Assembly: GCA_002366545.1 (NCBI GenBank)
Contig: DFBH01000052.1
Location: forward strand, 1-30,767
Direction of reading: 5' to 3'
Source of the DNA: Candidatus Oleimmundimicrobium americanum
GTDB taxonomy: Bacteria; Actinomycetota; Aquicultoria; UBA3085; Oleimmundimicrobiaceae
DNA length: 30,767 nt
Shown here: positions 14,886-21,209 of the stretch, one piece after another
Layout: each line of letters starts with the position of its first letter
Numbering within the stretch: the stretch's first letter is position 1
Made by a program: the position numbers and the translations under genes
The notes under the pieces: model-generated
What the model was told of the DNA's origin: nothing
Seen by the model: only the letters and a program-made list of their open reading frames with translations
Databases searched by the model: none

Positions 14886-15647
14886 TTAAACTCCGCTAAC
14901 AACTTTATTTCTCAAAGTCCCAATTCCTTCAATTTTCACTTCAATAACATCGCCAACTTGCATGGGCCCGACTCCCGATGGAGTTCCCGTTATGATTACA
15001 TCACCAGGGGAAAGCGTCATAATTCCGGAGATGAAGCTCACGAGAAAATAAACATCAAAAATCATACTTGAAGTATTTGAGGATTGTTTAACTTCTCCAT
15101 TCAAAAGAAGTTCAACCGAAAGACCGTTGGGATCAATTTCGGTTTCCACACAGGGTCCTATCGGGCAAAAAGTATCAAAACTCTTGGCGCGCGTCCACTG
15201 AGTATCCTTCCTTTGTAAATCCCTTGCCGTAACATCGTTTGCACACGTAAATCCAAGGATGTGTTTTTTGGCTTCTTTTGGAGACACACCTTTCGTTCTG
15301 TTTTTTATCACTATCCCAAGCTCAGCTTCATAATCAACCTGCTTTGACATAGCCGGATAGGTTATTTCTTTATTCGGCCCAATAAGAGAGGTTGGGGGTT
15401 TTATGAAAATTATGGGCTCGTTGGGAATGTCCATTTTTAACTCATGAGCATGATCTTTATAGTTTAATCCAACGGCAACAATTTTAGATGGTTGAACCGG
15501 AGCCAGTAAATCAACCTCATCAAGCAGAAATTCATCGCCCGTTACATTGAAGTTTTCAAACAGATTCCCATAAATTCCTAAAATGACGCCGTCTCTTAAA
15601 ACCCCATACTGAATCTTGGAGCCAAATGAAAAGCGGACAAGTTTCAA
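14886..15647 (-). CDS. Fumarylacetoacetate hydrolase (FAH) family protein
   Basis: The FAH fold is clear: VGLNYKDHAHELK, the metal-binding DYEAELGIVI (Glu pair) and FTCANDVTARDLQ (Asp), the substrate segment KSFDTFCPIGPCV, and the C-terminal GDVIITGTPSGVGPMQVGD. Family members are acylpyruvate hydrolases, oxaloacetate decarboxylases or 2-hydroxyhepta-diene-dioate isomerases; specificity cannot be read here. The TTG at 15647 gives the typical MKLVRF-like start with GGTGA 4 nt before it; a GTG at 15659 is possible but has no ribosome-binding site. It is downstream of cimA after a repeat-filled spacer. A role in cleaning up 2-oxoacid by-products is only a guess. Confidence 0.85.
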   Translation of the reverse strand: MKLVRFSFGSKIQYGVLRDGVILGIYGNLFENFNVTGDEFLLDEVDLLAPVQPSKIVAVGLNYKDHAHELKMDIPNEPIIFIKPPTSLIGPNKEITYPAMSKQVDYEAELGIVIKNRTKGVSPKEAKKHILGFTCANDVTARDLQRKDTQWTRAKSFDTFCPIGPCVETEIDPNGLSVELLLNGEVKQSSNTSSMIFDVYFLVSFISGIMTLSPGDVIITGTPSGVGPMQVGDVIEVKIEGIGTLRNKVVSGV

Positions 15648-15690
15648 AAAATCACCCACTATAAGTTGGGAGTCGGTAGTTAAACTTTTT

Positions 15691-15858
15691 AATTAAAAAA
15701 TAAAATATAAAAGTGAAAAACGATATATAAAATTTAAAAAACCAAATCTTAAAAGATAAAATTCTTAAAAAGAGTATCCCGGGCACCGGTCTGACGATAA
15801 AAACTTTTTTGATTCTTAATTATCATTTTTATTTCTACATTCTCCATTTTTCATTTCT
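15691..15858. repeat. AT-rich dispersed repeat, copy B
   Basis: It is homologous to 13984-14165 at both ends (AAATAAAATATAAAA on the left; CTTAATTATCA and CATTCTCCATTTTTCATT on the right), with an unrelated centre containing CCCGGGCACCGG. The conserved ends and variable centre resemble a short non-autonomous element, but no clear target duplication is visible. Confidence 0.55.
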
Positions 15859-15901
15859 TCTATACTCCATCTGCCATCAACCATCTGCCTCGCCAGAGGC
15901 G

Positions 15902-15915
15902 AGCAGATATCTGCT
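15902..15915. repeat. Perfect 14-bp palindrome
   Basis: AGCAGATATCTGCT is a perfect palindrome at the edge of a CATCTGC heptamer array and overlaps a CTCGCC hairpin. It can be read as a head-to-head meeting of two GCAGATA-type words, that is, an array turning its orientation. Confidence 0.5.
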
Positions 15916-16053
15916 CTTTTGACTCTTGACTAGCGAAGCAGTTGACCTGCCCGCCGATTAGATACAGCAATGACTTTCCTTTTTTTATCTTTTATCCTAT
16001 ATTCTTTTATTTTCAAATTTACAATTTGCACTTTCCAATTTCCAATTTTTCCT

Positions 16054-16081
16054 TACCCTATACCCTCTACCCTTTACCCTT
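16054..16081. repeat. TACCCTN heptanucleotide array at the 3' end of cimA
   Basis: There are four units: TACCCTA, TACCCTC, TACCCTT, TACCCTT. The cimA stop (TAG, 16069-16067) and its last four codons (KGKG) are inside the array. The same word family recurs at 18012-18032, 28141-28175 and 28328-28355. Confidence 0.8.
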
Positions 16082-17644
16082 CTTTTGGCTTAGACCATGC
16101 TCAATACTGTCCACGAGAGCTTCCCAGCTGGCCTCGATTATATTTTCATGAACTCCAACAGTCCCCCAGGTGTTTTCGCCATCGGTGGATTCAATGAGCA
16201 CCCTAACAACTGCCGCCGTTCCTTTTTTAGCATTGATGATTCTAACTTTGTAATCAGTTAAACTTATTTCCTCAAGCGCCGGAAATATCCGAGCAATAGC
16301 CTTTCTCAAAGCATTATCCAAAGCATTTACCGGACCATTGCCTTCGGCAAATTCAACCAATCTTTTGTCGTTAACCCATATTTTAACAACAGCTTCCGTC
16401 TTTGGATGCCCTCTTCCCGAACGACTGACCGTTATTTTATAGTCTTCGAGTTTAAAGAGGGGTTTGTATGAACCCGTATTTTTTCTCAAAAGTATTTCAA
16501 AAGAGCCGTCAGCCGTTTCAAAGTAGTAGCCTTGATGCTCAAGTTTCTTTAATTTCTTCAATATCTTCATAGTTTGCTCAGGCCTGTTCGACAAGTCAAC
16601 GCCAAATTCTTTTGCTTTATGAATGATGGCAGCCGTACCCGCTTGATCGGAAACCAGCACTCTCTGAAAGTTCCCCACCAAACTGGGATCAATATGTTCG
16701 TAAGCCCCTTTCTGTCTCATGCTCGCGCTAATATGAATGCCGCCTTTATGAGCGAAAGCACTCTCTCCGACATAAGGTTGATGAGAATCCGCAACGATGT
16801 TGGCCACTTCGCTTACATAGTGGGATACCTCGGATAACGCCTTCAGTTTATCTTTAGAAATACAAGAAACTCCCATCTTAACAACAAGGTTGGGAATAAT
16901 CGACACAAGGTCAGCATTGCCGCAACGCTCCCCATAGCCGTTTATGGTACCTTGAACCTGAACAGCACCTGCCTCGACAGCGGCTAAGCTATTTGCTACA
17001 GCACAACCCGAATCGTTGTGAACATGTATTCCAAGCGGTACATCTGTATGCTCTTTTACCTCTCTAAATATCTTTTTTATCTGTGCGGGAATTGAACCAC
17101 CATTGCTATCACACAAAATGATGCAATCTGCTCCGGCTTCCTCGGCAACCTTTATGGTCTTTAGTGCATATTTGGGATTATCCCTGTATCCGTCAAAGAA
17201 GTGCTCTGCATCAAAAAACACCTGAAGCCCTCGCTTTTTCAAATACTCGATTGAATCGGCAATCATCTGAAGATTGTCTTCCAAAGTAACAACTAAAACG
17301 TGGGTAACATGAACATCCCAGCTTTTTCCAACGAGGCATACTACCTCTGTTCCGGCTTTTATGAGATGTTGAATATTTCTATCATCCTTTGCTAAAACAC
17401 CTTTTCTCCGTGTGCTTCCAAATGCAACCACTTTTGAATTCTTTAAACTAAACTTTTTAACTTGTTTAAAGTACTCAACATCTTTAGGATTGGAGCCGGG
17501 CCAGCCACCTTCAATATAATGAACTCCAAGTTCATCAAGTTTTGTGGTTATCTTTAATTTATCCTCTACCGATAATGATAGTCCTTCCCTTTGGACCCCA
17601 TCTCGTAGCGTGGTATCGTATAATTCTACTTCTGGCTTAGCCAT
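16067..17644 (-). CDS. cimA: (R)-citramalate synthase
   Basis: CimA condenses acetyl-CoA and pyruvate to citramalate, opening the threonine-independent route to isoleucine; LeuCD and LeuB then process the product. The 525-residue protein has the HMGL-like TIM barrel starting VELYDTTLRDGVQREG (metal Asp, catalytic Arg), with GIHVHNDSGCAVANSLAAVEAGA (HxH metal site) and INGYGERCGNADL. A long linker leads to the C-terminal regulatory LeuA-type dimer domain (about 400-515), the site of isoleucine feedback in this family. The PxG pattern GGWPGSNP separates it from LeuA and homocitrate synthase. ATG 17644 is preceded by AAGGTGATT. The last residues and stop come from a repeat array. Confidence 0.92.
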   Translation of the reverse strand: MAKPEVELYDTTLRDGVQREGLSLSVEDKLKITTKLDELGVHYIEGGWPGSNPKDVEYFKQVKKFSLKNSKVVAFGSTRRKGVLAKDDRNIQHLIKAGTEVVCLVGKSWDVHVTHVLVVTLEDNLQMIADSIEYLKKRGLQVFFDAEHFFDGYRDNPKYALKTIKVAEEAGADCIILCDSNGGSIPAQIKKIFREVKEHTDVPLGIHVHNDSGCAVANSLAAVEAGAVQVQGTINGYGERCGNADLVSIIPNLVVKMGVSCISKDKLKALSEVSHYVSEVANIVADSHQPYVGESAFAHKGGIHISASMRQKGAYEHIDPSLVGNFQRVLVSDQAGTAAIIHKAKEFGVDLSNRPEQTMKILKKLKKLEHQGYYFETADGSFEILLRKNTGSYKPLFKLEDYKITVSRSGRGHPKTEAVVKIWVNDKRLVEFAEGNGPVNALDNALRKAIARIFPALEEISLTDYKVRIINAKKGTAAVVRVLIESTDGENTWGTVGVHENIIEASWEALVDSIEHGLSQKKGKG

Positions 17645-17674
17645 TTTAATCACCTTCAAATTCGTACAAAGCTT

Positions 17675-17742
17675 TAGTCGGTAGTCCGTAGTTTATAGTT
17701 TGCTGGTTTGCTTATTGGTTAGTTTGCTGGTTTGCTTATTTT
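17675..17742. repeat. Array switching from 7-nt to 8-nt units
   Basis: Four heptamers (TAGTCGG, TAGTCCG, TAGTTTA, TAGTTTG; 17675-17702) are followed without a gap by five octamers (CTGGTTTG, CTTATTGG, TTAGTTTG, CTGGTTTG, CTTATTTT; 17703-17742). It lies about 30 nt upstream of the cimA start. Confidence 0.7.
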
Positions 17743-17747
17743 TCCGA

Positions 17748-17775
17748 CTCTAAGCTCACCGCTCTGTGCTCTCAT
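17748..17775. repeat. CTCTNNN heptanucleotide array
   Basis: There are four units: CTCTAAG, CTCACCG, CTCTGTG, CTCTCAT. The first three bases are constant and the rest vary. Related arrays lie at 17891-17918 and 28475-28509. Confidence 0.65.
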
Positions 17776-17890
17776 CTTAATTTTTACTGAGTATTGATAT
17801 GGTAATTTATTGAAATTAATGGTAACTGATTGTAATTAATTTGAAATTTTAACTTAATTTCTACTTAATCTCCATCAATTTCTACTTAAT
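17776..17890. repeat. Dispersed repeat D, copy 1
   Basis: It is shared with 28202-28326 in the ilvN-ilvC spacer. The best block, 17811-17858 against 28227-28274, has 46 of 48 identical positions by eye. The flanks share TTAATTTTTACTGAG and TTTAATCTCCATCAATTTCTAC-like segments with small insertions and deletions. Confidence 0.75.
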
Positions 17891-17918
17891 CTCTCTGCTC
17901 TAAGCTCTATACTCTCAA
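17891..17918. repeat. CTCTNNN heptanucleotide array
   Basis: There are four units: CTCTCTG, CTCTAAG, CTCTATA, CTCTCAA. The array directly abuts dispersed repeat D. Confidence 0.65.
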
Positions 17919-17928
17919 TCTGTACACC

Positions 17929-17983
17929 GAGATTGCCACATCGCCTACGGCTCCTCCCTCCAGAGGCGGACAGGCGCAATGAC
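17929..17983. repeat. Dispersed hairpin repeat, copy 2, with internal insertion
   Basis: It shows the same GAGATTGCC start and GCAATGAC end as the copies at 931-966 and 28434-28463, but about 20 extra bases (around CCTCCAGAGGCGGACAGG) lie inside the loop. This looks like one repeat nested in another. Confidence 0.6.
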
Positions 17984-18011
17984 AAAATGTAGTGTTTTTC
18001 GCTTTTAACTT

Positions 18012-18095
18012 TACCCTATACCCTTTATCCTTCTTTCGCCATCAGCCATCTGCCATAGGCCATCGGCTACTTCACCCTATACCCTTAATATACCC
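18012..18095. repeat. Long heptanucleotide run crossing word families in one register
   Basis: From 18012 the 7-nt register runs through TACCCTA, TACCCTT, TATCCTT, CTTTCGC, CATCAGC, CATCTGC, CATAGGC and CATCGGC (to 18067), and continues with CCCTATA-like words to 18095. The word family changes while the register stays intact. It ends just after (downstream of) the ilvE stop codon. Confidence 0.75.
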
Positions 18096-18100
18096 TGATT

Positions 18101-19015
18101 TTACACAAACTCAAGCCAATCCATATATTCTTCTTCCTTACCCTTTATAATTGAGAAAAACTTGTCTTGAATTGCCTTAGTAACCGATCCGGGAACACCG
18201 ATAACCCGACCATCAACCTCACAAATAGGCACAACTTCAGCCGCGGTACCGGTAAAGAAAGCTTCATCAGCAATGTATAAATCTGAGCGAACGATATTTT
18301 CTTCAATAATCGGATAATCCATATCACAAGCTATATCCATAACCGAATTGCGAGTTATCCCCTCGAGAATACTAGCAGAAGAGGGAGGTGTGCGAACAAG
18401 TCCATCTCTTACTAAAAATATGTTCTCACCGGGGCCTTCTGAAACAAAACCTTGATGATCAAGCAATATTGCTTCGTCGCATCCCGAATCTTCCGCTTCC
18501 AATTTTGCTAAAATTGAATTTATATACTGTCCTGTTGCCTTAGCCGCCGGCGGAAGAGCATTGGGAGAAATTCTTTGAAAAGAAGATATTCGTGTTTTAA
18601 CTCCGTGCTTTATGCCTTCGTCACCCAAATAAGCACCCCAGGGCCAAACAGCAATTGACACGTCAACGGGAACTTTCATGGGATATAAACCCATCTCACC
18701 GTATCCTCTAAAAACTATCGGTCTTATATAGCAACTTTTAAGATTGTTGGCTCTAATCGTCTCTTTAACCGCTTCAATAATTTCTTCAACTGAATAAGGA
18801 ATATCCATTCGATATATCTTCGCGGAACGGAAAAGCCGTTTAATATGATCGGTTAATCGAAACACGGCCGCGCCTTTATCCGTTTCGTATGCCCGAATTC
18901 CTTCAAATACCCCGGTACCATAATGCAAGGCGTGGGTTAACACATGAACCTTGGCATCAGACCAATTTACTAACTTTCCGTTCATCCATATCTTTTCAGC
19001 TTCAGTTATCGCCAT
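18101..19015 (-). CDS. ilvE: Branched-chain amino acid aminotransferase
   Basis: IlvE performs the last transamination of valine, leucine and isoleucine. It is a 304-residue fold type IV PLP enzyme with MNGKLVNWSDAKVHVLTHALHYG, GVFEGIRAY, Schiff-base K159 in PPAAKATGQYIN, SEGPGENIFLV and the phosphate-binding LEGITR and TGTAAEVVPI segments. ATG 19015 follows a GGGGG stretch. A spacer carrying inverted heptanucleotide arrays separates it from leuB. Alternative names such as D-amino-acid aminotransferase are unlikely given EGIRAY and the neighbourhood. Confidence 0.95.
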   Translation of the reverse strand: MAITEAEKIWMNGKLVNWSDAKVHVLTHALHYGTGVFEGIRAYETDKGAAVFRLTDHIKRLFRSAKIYRMDIPYSVEEIIEAVKETIRANNLKSCYIRPIVFRGYGEMGLYPMKVPVDVSIAVWPWGAYLGDEGIKHGVKTRISSFQRISPNALPPAAKATGQYINSILAKLEAEDSGCDEAILLDHQGFVSEGPGENIFLVRDGLVRTPPSSASILEGITRNSVMDIACDMDYPIIEENIVRSDLYIADEAFFTGTAAEVVPICEVDGRVIGVPGSVTKAIQDKFFSIIKGKEEEYMDWLEFV

Positions 19016-19031
19016 TTTTAAACCCCCTGTC

Positions 19032-19153
19032 TAGTCGTTAGTCTCTTAGTCGTTAGTTGGTAGTAAATTCAAATTAAAAACTAAAAAAAAGGGGAGTTTA
19101 CATTTTTCGTTGGTTTCTCACTACCGACTCCCCACTCCTCACTATCCACTAAC
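19032..19153. repeat. Inverted pair of heptanucleotide arrays in the leuB-ilvE junction
   Basis: The left arm (19032-19066) has units TAGTCGT, TAGTCTC, TTAGTCG, TTAGTTG, GTAGTAA. The right arm (19119-19153) has CACTACC, GACTCCC, CACTCCT, CACTATC, CACTAAC, roughly the reverse complement of the left. The core between them is about 52 nt and AT-rich. The leuB stop and its last codons (VSG) lie in the right arm. The arrangement resembles the flanks of the four-helix-bundle gene at 20763-21140, but with no gene inside. Confidence 0.75.
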
Positions 19154-20209
19154 GAAGTTGGCGACCATATCTCCAACTTCAGCGGTAGTATATCCCATTT
19201 TGCCCGCAGATAAACTTTTTAATTTTTCGCTAGTTACCTTAATAACTCCTTTTTCTATTAAGTTAGCTGCTTCTTTTTCACCCAAATAATCCATCATCAT
19301 CTGAACCGCGCATATTGCCGCCAGAGGATTTATAACATTTTTACCTGTATATTTTGGAGCGGAACCCCCTATCGGTTCAAACATGGAAACTCCTTCGGGA
19401 TTAATATTTCCACCCGCGGCTATTCCCATTCCACCCTGAATCATTGCCCCAAGGTCAGTGATGATATCTCCAAATAAATTATCAGTTACTATCACATCAA
19501 AATATCGCGGATTTTTAACAAACCACATACAAACCGCATCAACATGAGCATAATCTGTGCTTATTTCAGAATATTCTCTTGCAACTTCGTTAAAAGCTCT
19601 TTCCCACAAATCGAAAGCATAAGTCAAAACATTTGTCTTTCCACAAAGAGTAAGCTTATTCCTTTTGTTTCGTTTCTTGCAGAGCTCAAAAGCATATCTT
19701 ATACATCTCTCCACACCCTTGCGGGTATTTATACTTTCCTGCACAACAACTTCATCGGGAGTCCCCTTCTTTAAAAATCCCCCTGCACCTACGTAAAGAC
19801 CTTCTGTGTTCTCCCTAACAACAACAAAATCAATATCCTCAACCCCTTTGTCCTTTAGGGGCGTATCTACGCCCGGATACAATTTAATGGGACGAAGATT
19901 TATGTATTGATCTAATTCAAAACGAATTTTTAAAAGAATGCCCTTCTCCAAAATTCCAGGTTTTACGTCGGGATGGCCAATTGCTCCCAAAAAAATGGAA
20001 TCTAACTTTTTAAATTCCTCTATAGCCGAATCCGGAAGAACCTCCCTCGTCCGCAAATACCTTTCCCCACCAAAATCGTATTTAACTAAATCATACCCGA
20101 AACCGCATTTTTCACTCACCGCCTCGAGTACTTTTAACCCTTCTCCCACAACTTCCGGACCAGTACCATCACCAGGCAAAACACCTATTTTATAGTTTCT
20201 GTTCGACAC
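19142..20209 (-). CDS. leuB: 3-Isopropylmalate dehydrogenase
   Basis: LeuB oxidatively decarboxylates 3-isopropylmalate; with CimA products the same enzyme acts on 3-methylmalate. The 355-residue protein has GVLPGDGTGPEVV, KIRFELDQYINLRPIKLYPG (substrate Arg residues), VVRENTEGLYVG, the catalytic Lys and Tyr regions, and DNLFGDIITDLGAMIQGGMG with metal-binding Asp, then FEPIGGSAPKYTGK. The subfamily looks like the actinobacterial/archaeal LeuB branch, in which tartrate and homoisocitrate dehydrogenases also fall; context decides for LeuB. GTG 20209 directly follows the leuD stop, and GGGAGG lies 9 nt upstream. The C-terminal VSG and stop codon are array-derived. Confidence 0.92.
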   Translation of the reverse strand: MSNRNYKIGVLPGDGTGPEVVGEGLKVLEAVSEKCGFGYDLVKYDFGGERYLRTREVLPDSAIEEFKKLDSIFLGAIGHPDVKPGILEKGILLKIRFELDQYINLRPIKLYPGVDTPLKDKGVEDIDFVVVRENTEGLYVGAGGFLKKGTPDEVVVQESINTRKGVERCIRYAFELCKKRNKRNKLTLCGKTNVLTYAFDLWERAFNEVAREYSEISTDYAHVDAVCMWFVKNPRYFDVIVTDNLFGDIITDLGAMIQGGMGIAAGGNINPEGVSMFEPIGGSAPKYTGKNVINPLAAICAVQMMMDYLGEKEAANLIEKGVIKVTSEKLKSLSAGKMGYTTAEVGDMVANFVSG

Positions 20210-20734
20210 TTACTTTTCCTCCCTACCCGTTGGTAAACATGGGCTTCCAACCTTGACTTTTAAATAATTTATTAAACCACCATCCTCAATTATCCCTCGG
20301 ATAAAATCCGGAAAAGGAGTAGCTTTAAAAGTTACCCCGGTGGTTAAGTTCGTTATTTCACCCGTTTCTGTATCAACTTTAATTTTATCTCCGGACTTTA
20401 TACCATCCACAGCTTCTGAACACCCCAAAATCGGAAGACCCATGTTGATGGAGTTTCGATAAAATATCCGCGCAAAAGATTTTGCTATGACACAGGAAAC
20501 GCCGGCAGCTTTTATCGCAATCGGGGCATGCTCTCTCGAAGAACCGCATCCGAAATTTTCCTCTGCAACCAGCATATCTCCCGAAGAAACTTTATTAACG
20601 AATTCCGAGTCTAAATCTTCAAGAGCATGCTTCCCCAGCTCTTTGGGATCAGAAGTATTTAAATATCTCGCCGGAATTATAACGTCAGTATCGACGTCTC
20701 TCCCGTATTTGTGTGCTTTCCCTTGATAAATCAA
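20210..20734 (-). CDS. leuD: 3-Isopropylmalate dehydratase, small subunit
   Basis: LeuD is the swivel-domain subunit pairing with LeuC. The 174-residue protein has GKAHKYGRDVDTDVIIPARYLN, the signature FGCGSSREHAPIAIKAAGV, and FARIFYRNSINMGLP. TTG 20734 is chosen because GGGGAGG lies 4 nt upstream and it gives the standard MIYQGKAHKYG start; an earlier TTG at 20755 lies in array sequence. The C-terminal SPCLPTGREEK is an extension not typical of LeuD and may also be repeat-derived. It abuts leuB and is separated from leuC by an inserted four-helix-bundle gene. Confidence 0.94.
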   Translation of the reverse strand: MIYQGKAHKYGRDVDTDVIIPARYLNTSDPKELGKHALEDLDSEFVNKVSSGDMLVAEENFGCGSSREHAPIAIKAAGVSCVIAKSFARIFYRNSINMGLPILGCSEAVDGIKSGDKIKVDTETGEITNLTTGVTFKATPFPDFIRGIIEDGGLINYLKVKVGSPCLPTGREEK

Positions 20735-20746
20735 TTTGCCTCCCCT

Positions 20747-20783
20747 GTAAGTCAATAGTCTCTTAGTCGGAAGTCGGGAGTGA
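20747..20783. repeat. Heptanucleotide array at the 3' side of the four-helix-bundle gene
   Basis: The plus strand carries AGTC-centred words (GTAAGTC, AATAGTC, then TTAGTCG, GAAGTCG, GGAGTG). The array overlaps the last codons (SLPTSD) and the stop of the four-helix-bundle gene. It shares TAGTCTCTTAGTCG exactly with the left arm of the leuB-ilvE arrays (19039-19052). Confidence 0.75.
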
Positions 20784-21140
20784 GTTAATTAACCCACTTA
20801 CCATCTTCGCCAATCCAACACACTCTTGTTTTAATTCCTCATGTCGTTTTAAATCTATGTAATCCTGTCTAAAAGAAAGTTCAAGCAAGGGAACACACTC
20901 GTGAATAGACGCCCTTCCCATCCTGTAAAATTGTCTTCTTTCGGGATTGTTATATCTTCCTGTTCCTTCCGCAATATTTAAAGAAATCGACAACGAAGCT
21001 CTTCTTAACTGACTTACGATACCAAATTGCTCATTTTTTGGAAAATTTTTTGTTAACTTATAAACAACATTTGCAAAATCAACAGCTCGTTGATAAACTT
21101 CTAATTTTTCAAAATCAAAATTTGCCTTTTTATTTTTCAA
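20763..21140 (-). CDS. Four-helix-bundle protein (S23/bIVP-type, Avd-like fold) inserted between leuC and leuD
   Basis: The 125-residue protein carries the TIGR02436-type pattern: FEKLEVYQRAVDFANVVYKLT, NFPKNEQFGIVSQLRRASLSI, then NIAEGTGRYNNPERRQFYRMG and a final helix. This family is found in intervening sequences of 23S rRNA genes and as stand-alone genes. The Avd subunit of diversity-generating retroelements has the same fold. No function in leucine synthesis is known. TTG 21140 is chosen (AGGAG 5 nt upstream); a GTG at 21146 is closer to that site. It interrupts the leuC-leuD pair and is bracketed by heptanucleotide arrays in opposite orientation (20747-20783 and 21161-21209). Its last six residues and stop codon come from one of them. 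No 23S rRNA or reverse transcriptase is in the window. Confidence 0.9.
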   Translation of the reverse strand: MKNKKANFDFEKLEVYQRAVDFANVVYKLTKNFPKNEQFGIVSQLRRASLSISLNIAEGTGRYNNPERRQFYRMGRASIHECVPLLELSFRQDYIDLKRHEELKQECVGLAKMVSGLINSLPTSD

Positions 21141-21160
21141 ACCCACTCCTGAAATTTTTT

Positions 21161-21209
21161 GACTCCCGACTACCGACTCCTCACTAACAAACTACCCACT
21201 ACCGACTAT
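21161..21209. repeat. Heptanucleotide array at the 3' end of leuC
   Basis: Seven units in one register include GACTCCC, GACTACC, GACTCCT, CACTAAC and CCACTAC. The leuC stop (TAG, 21194-21192) and its terminal residues VGSG are inside it. The orientation is opposite to the array at 20747-20783. Confidence 0.85.

Larger units (their letters stand above)
15660..16066. repeat. Repeat-filled spacer between cimA and the FAH-family gene
   Basis: No gene was seen. It contains AT-rich repeat copy B (15691-15858), heptamers of the CATTCTC and CATCTGC families (15838-15888), a hairpin CTCGCC-AGA-GGCGAG (15889-15903) that runs into the 14-bp palindrome AGCAGATATCTGCT (15902-15915), AATTTCCAATTT-type repeats (about 16020-16050), and the TACCCTN array that ends cimA. 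Confidence 0.7.
17645..18100. repeat. Repeat-filled spacer between ilvE and cimA
   Basis: No gene was seen. In order on the plus strand it contains: a TAGTCGG heptamer run that turns into octamers (17675-17742), CTCTNNN heptamers (17748-17775), a dispersed repeat shared with the ilvN-ilvC spacer (17776-17890), more CTCT heptamers (17891-17918), a hairpin repeat copy with an internal insertion (17929-17983), and a long mixed heptamer run (18012-18095). No Leu/Ile-rich leader or terminator was recognised. Confidence 0.7.

Noticed and set aside
16054..16081. Telomere-like repeats (TACCCTN resembles CCCTAAA-type units)
   Set aside because: The array is only four units long, internal to a chromosomal operon and variable in sequence. 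The likeness to telomeric repeats is probably only the shared 7-nt length and C-rich core.
20763..21140. Complete diversity-generating retroelement around the four-helix-bundle gene
   Set aside because: No reverse transcriptase, template/variable repeat pair or C-type-lectin target gene is present in the window. Only the Avd-like fold is shared.
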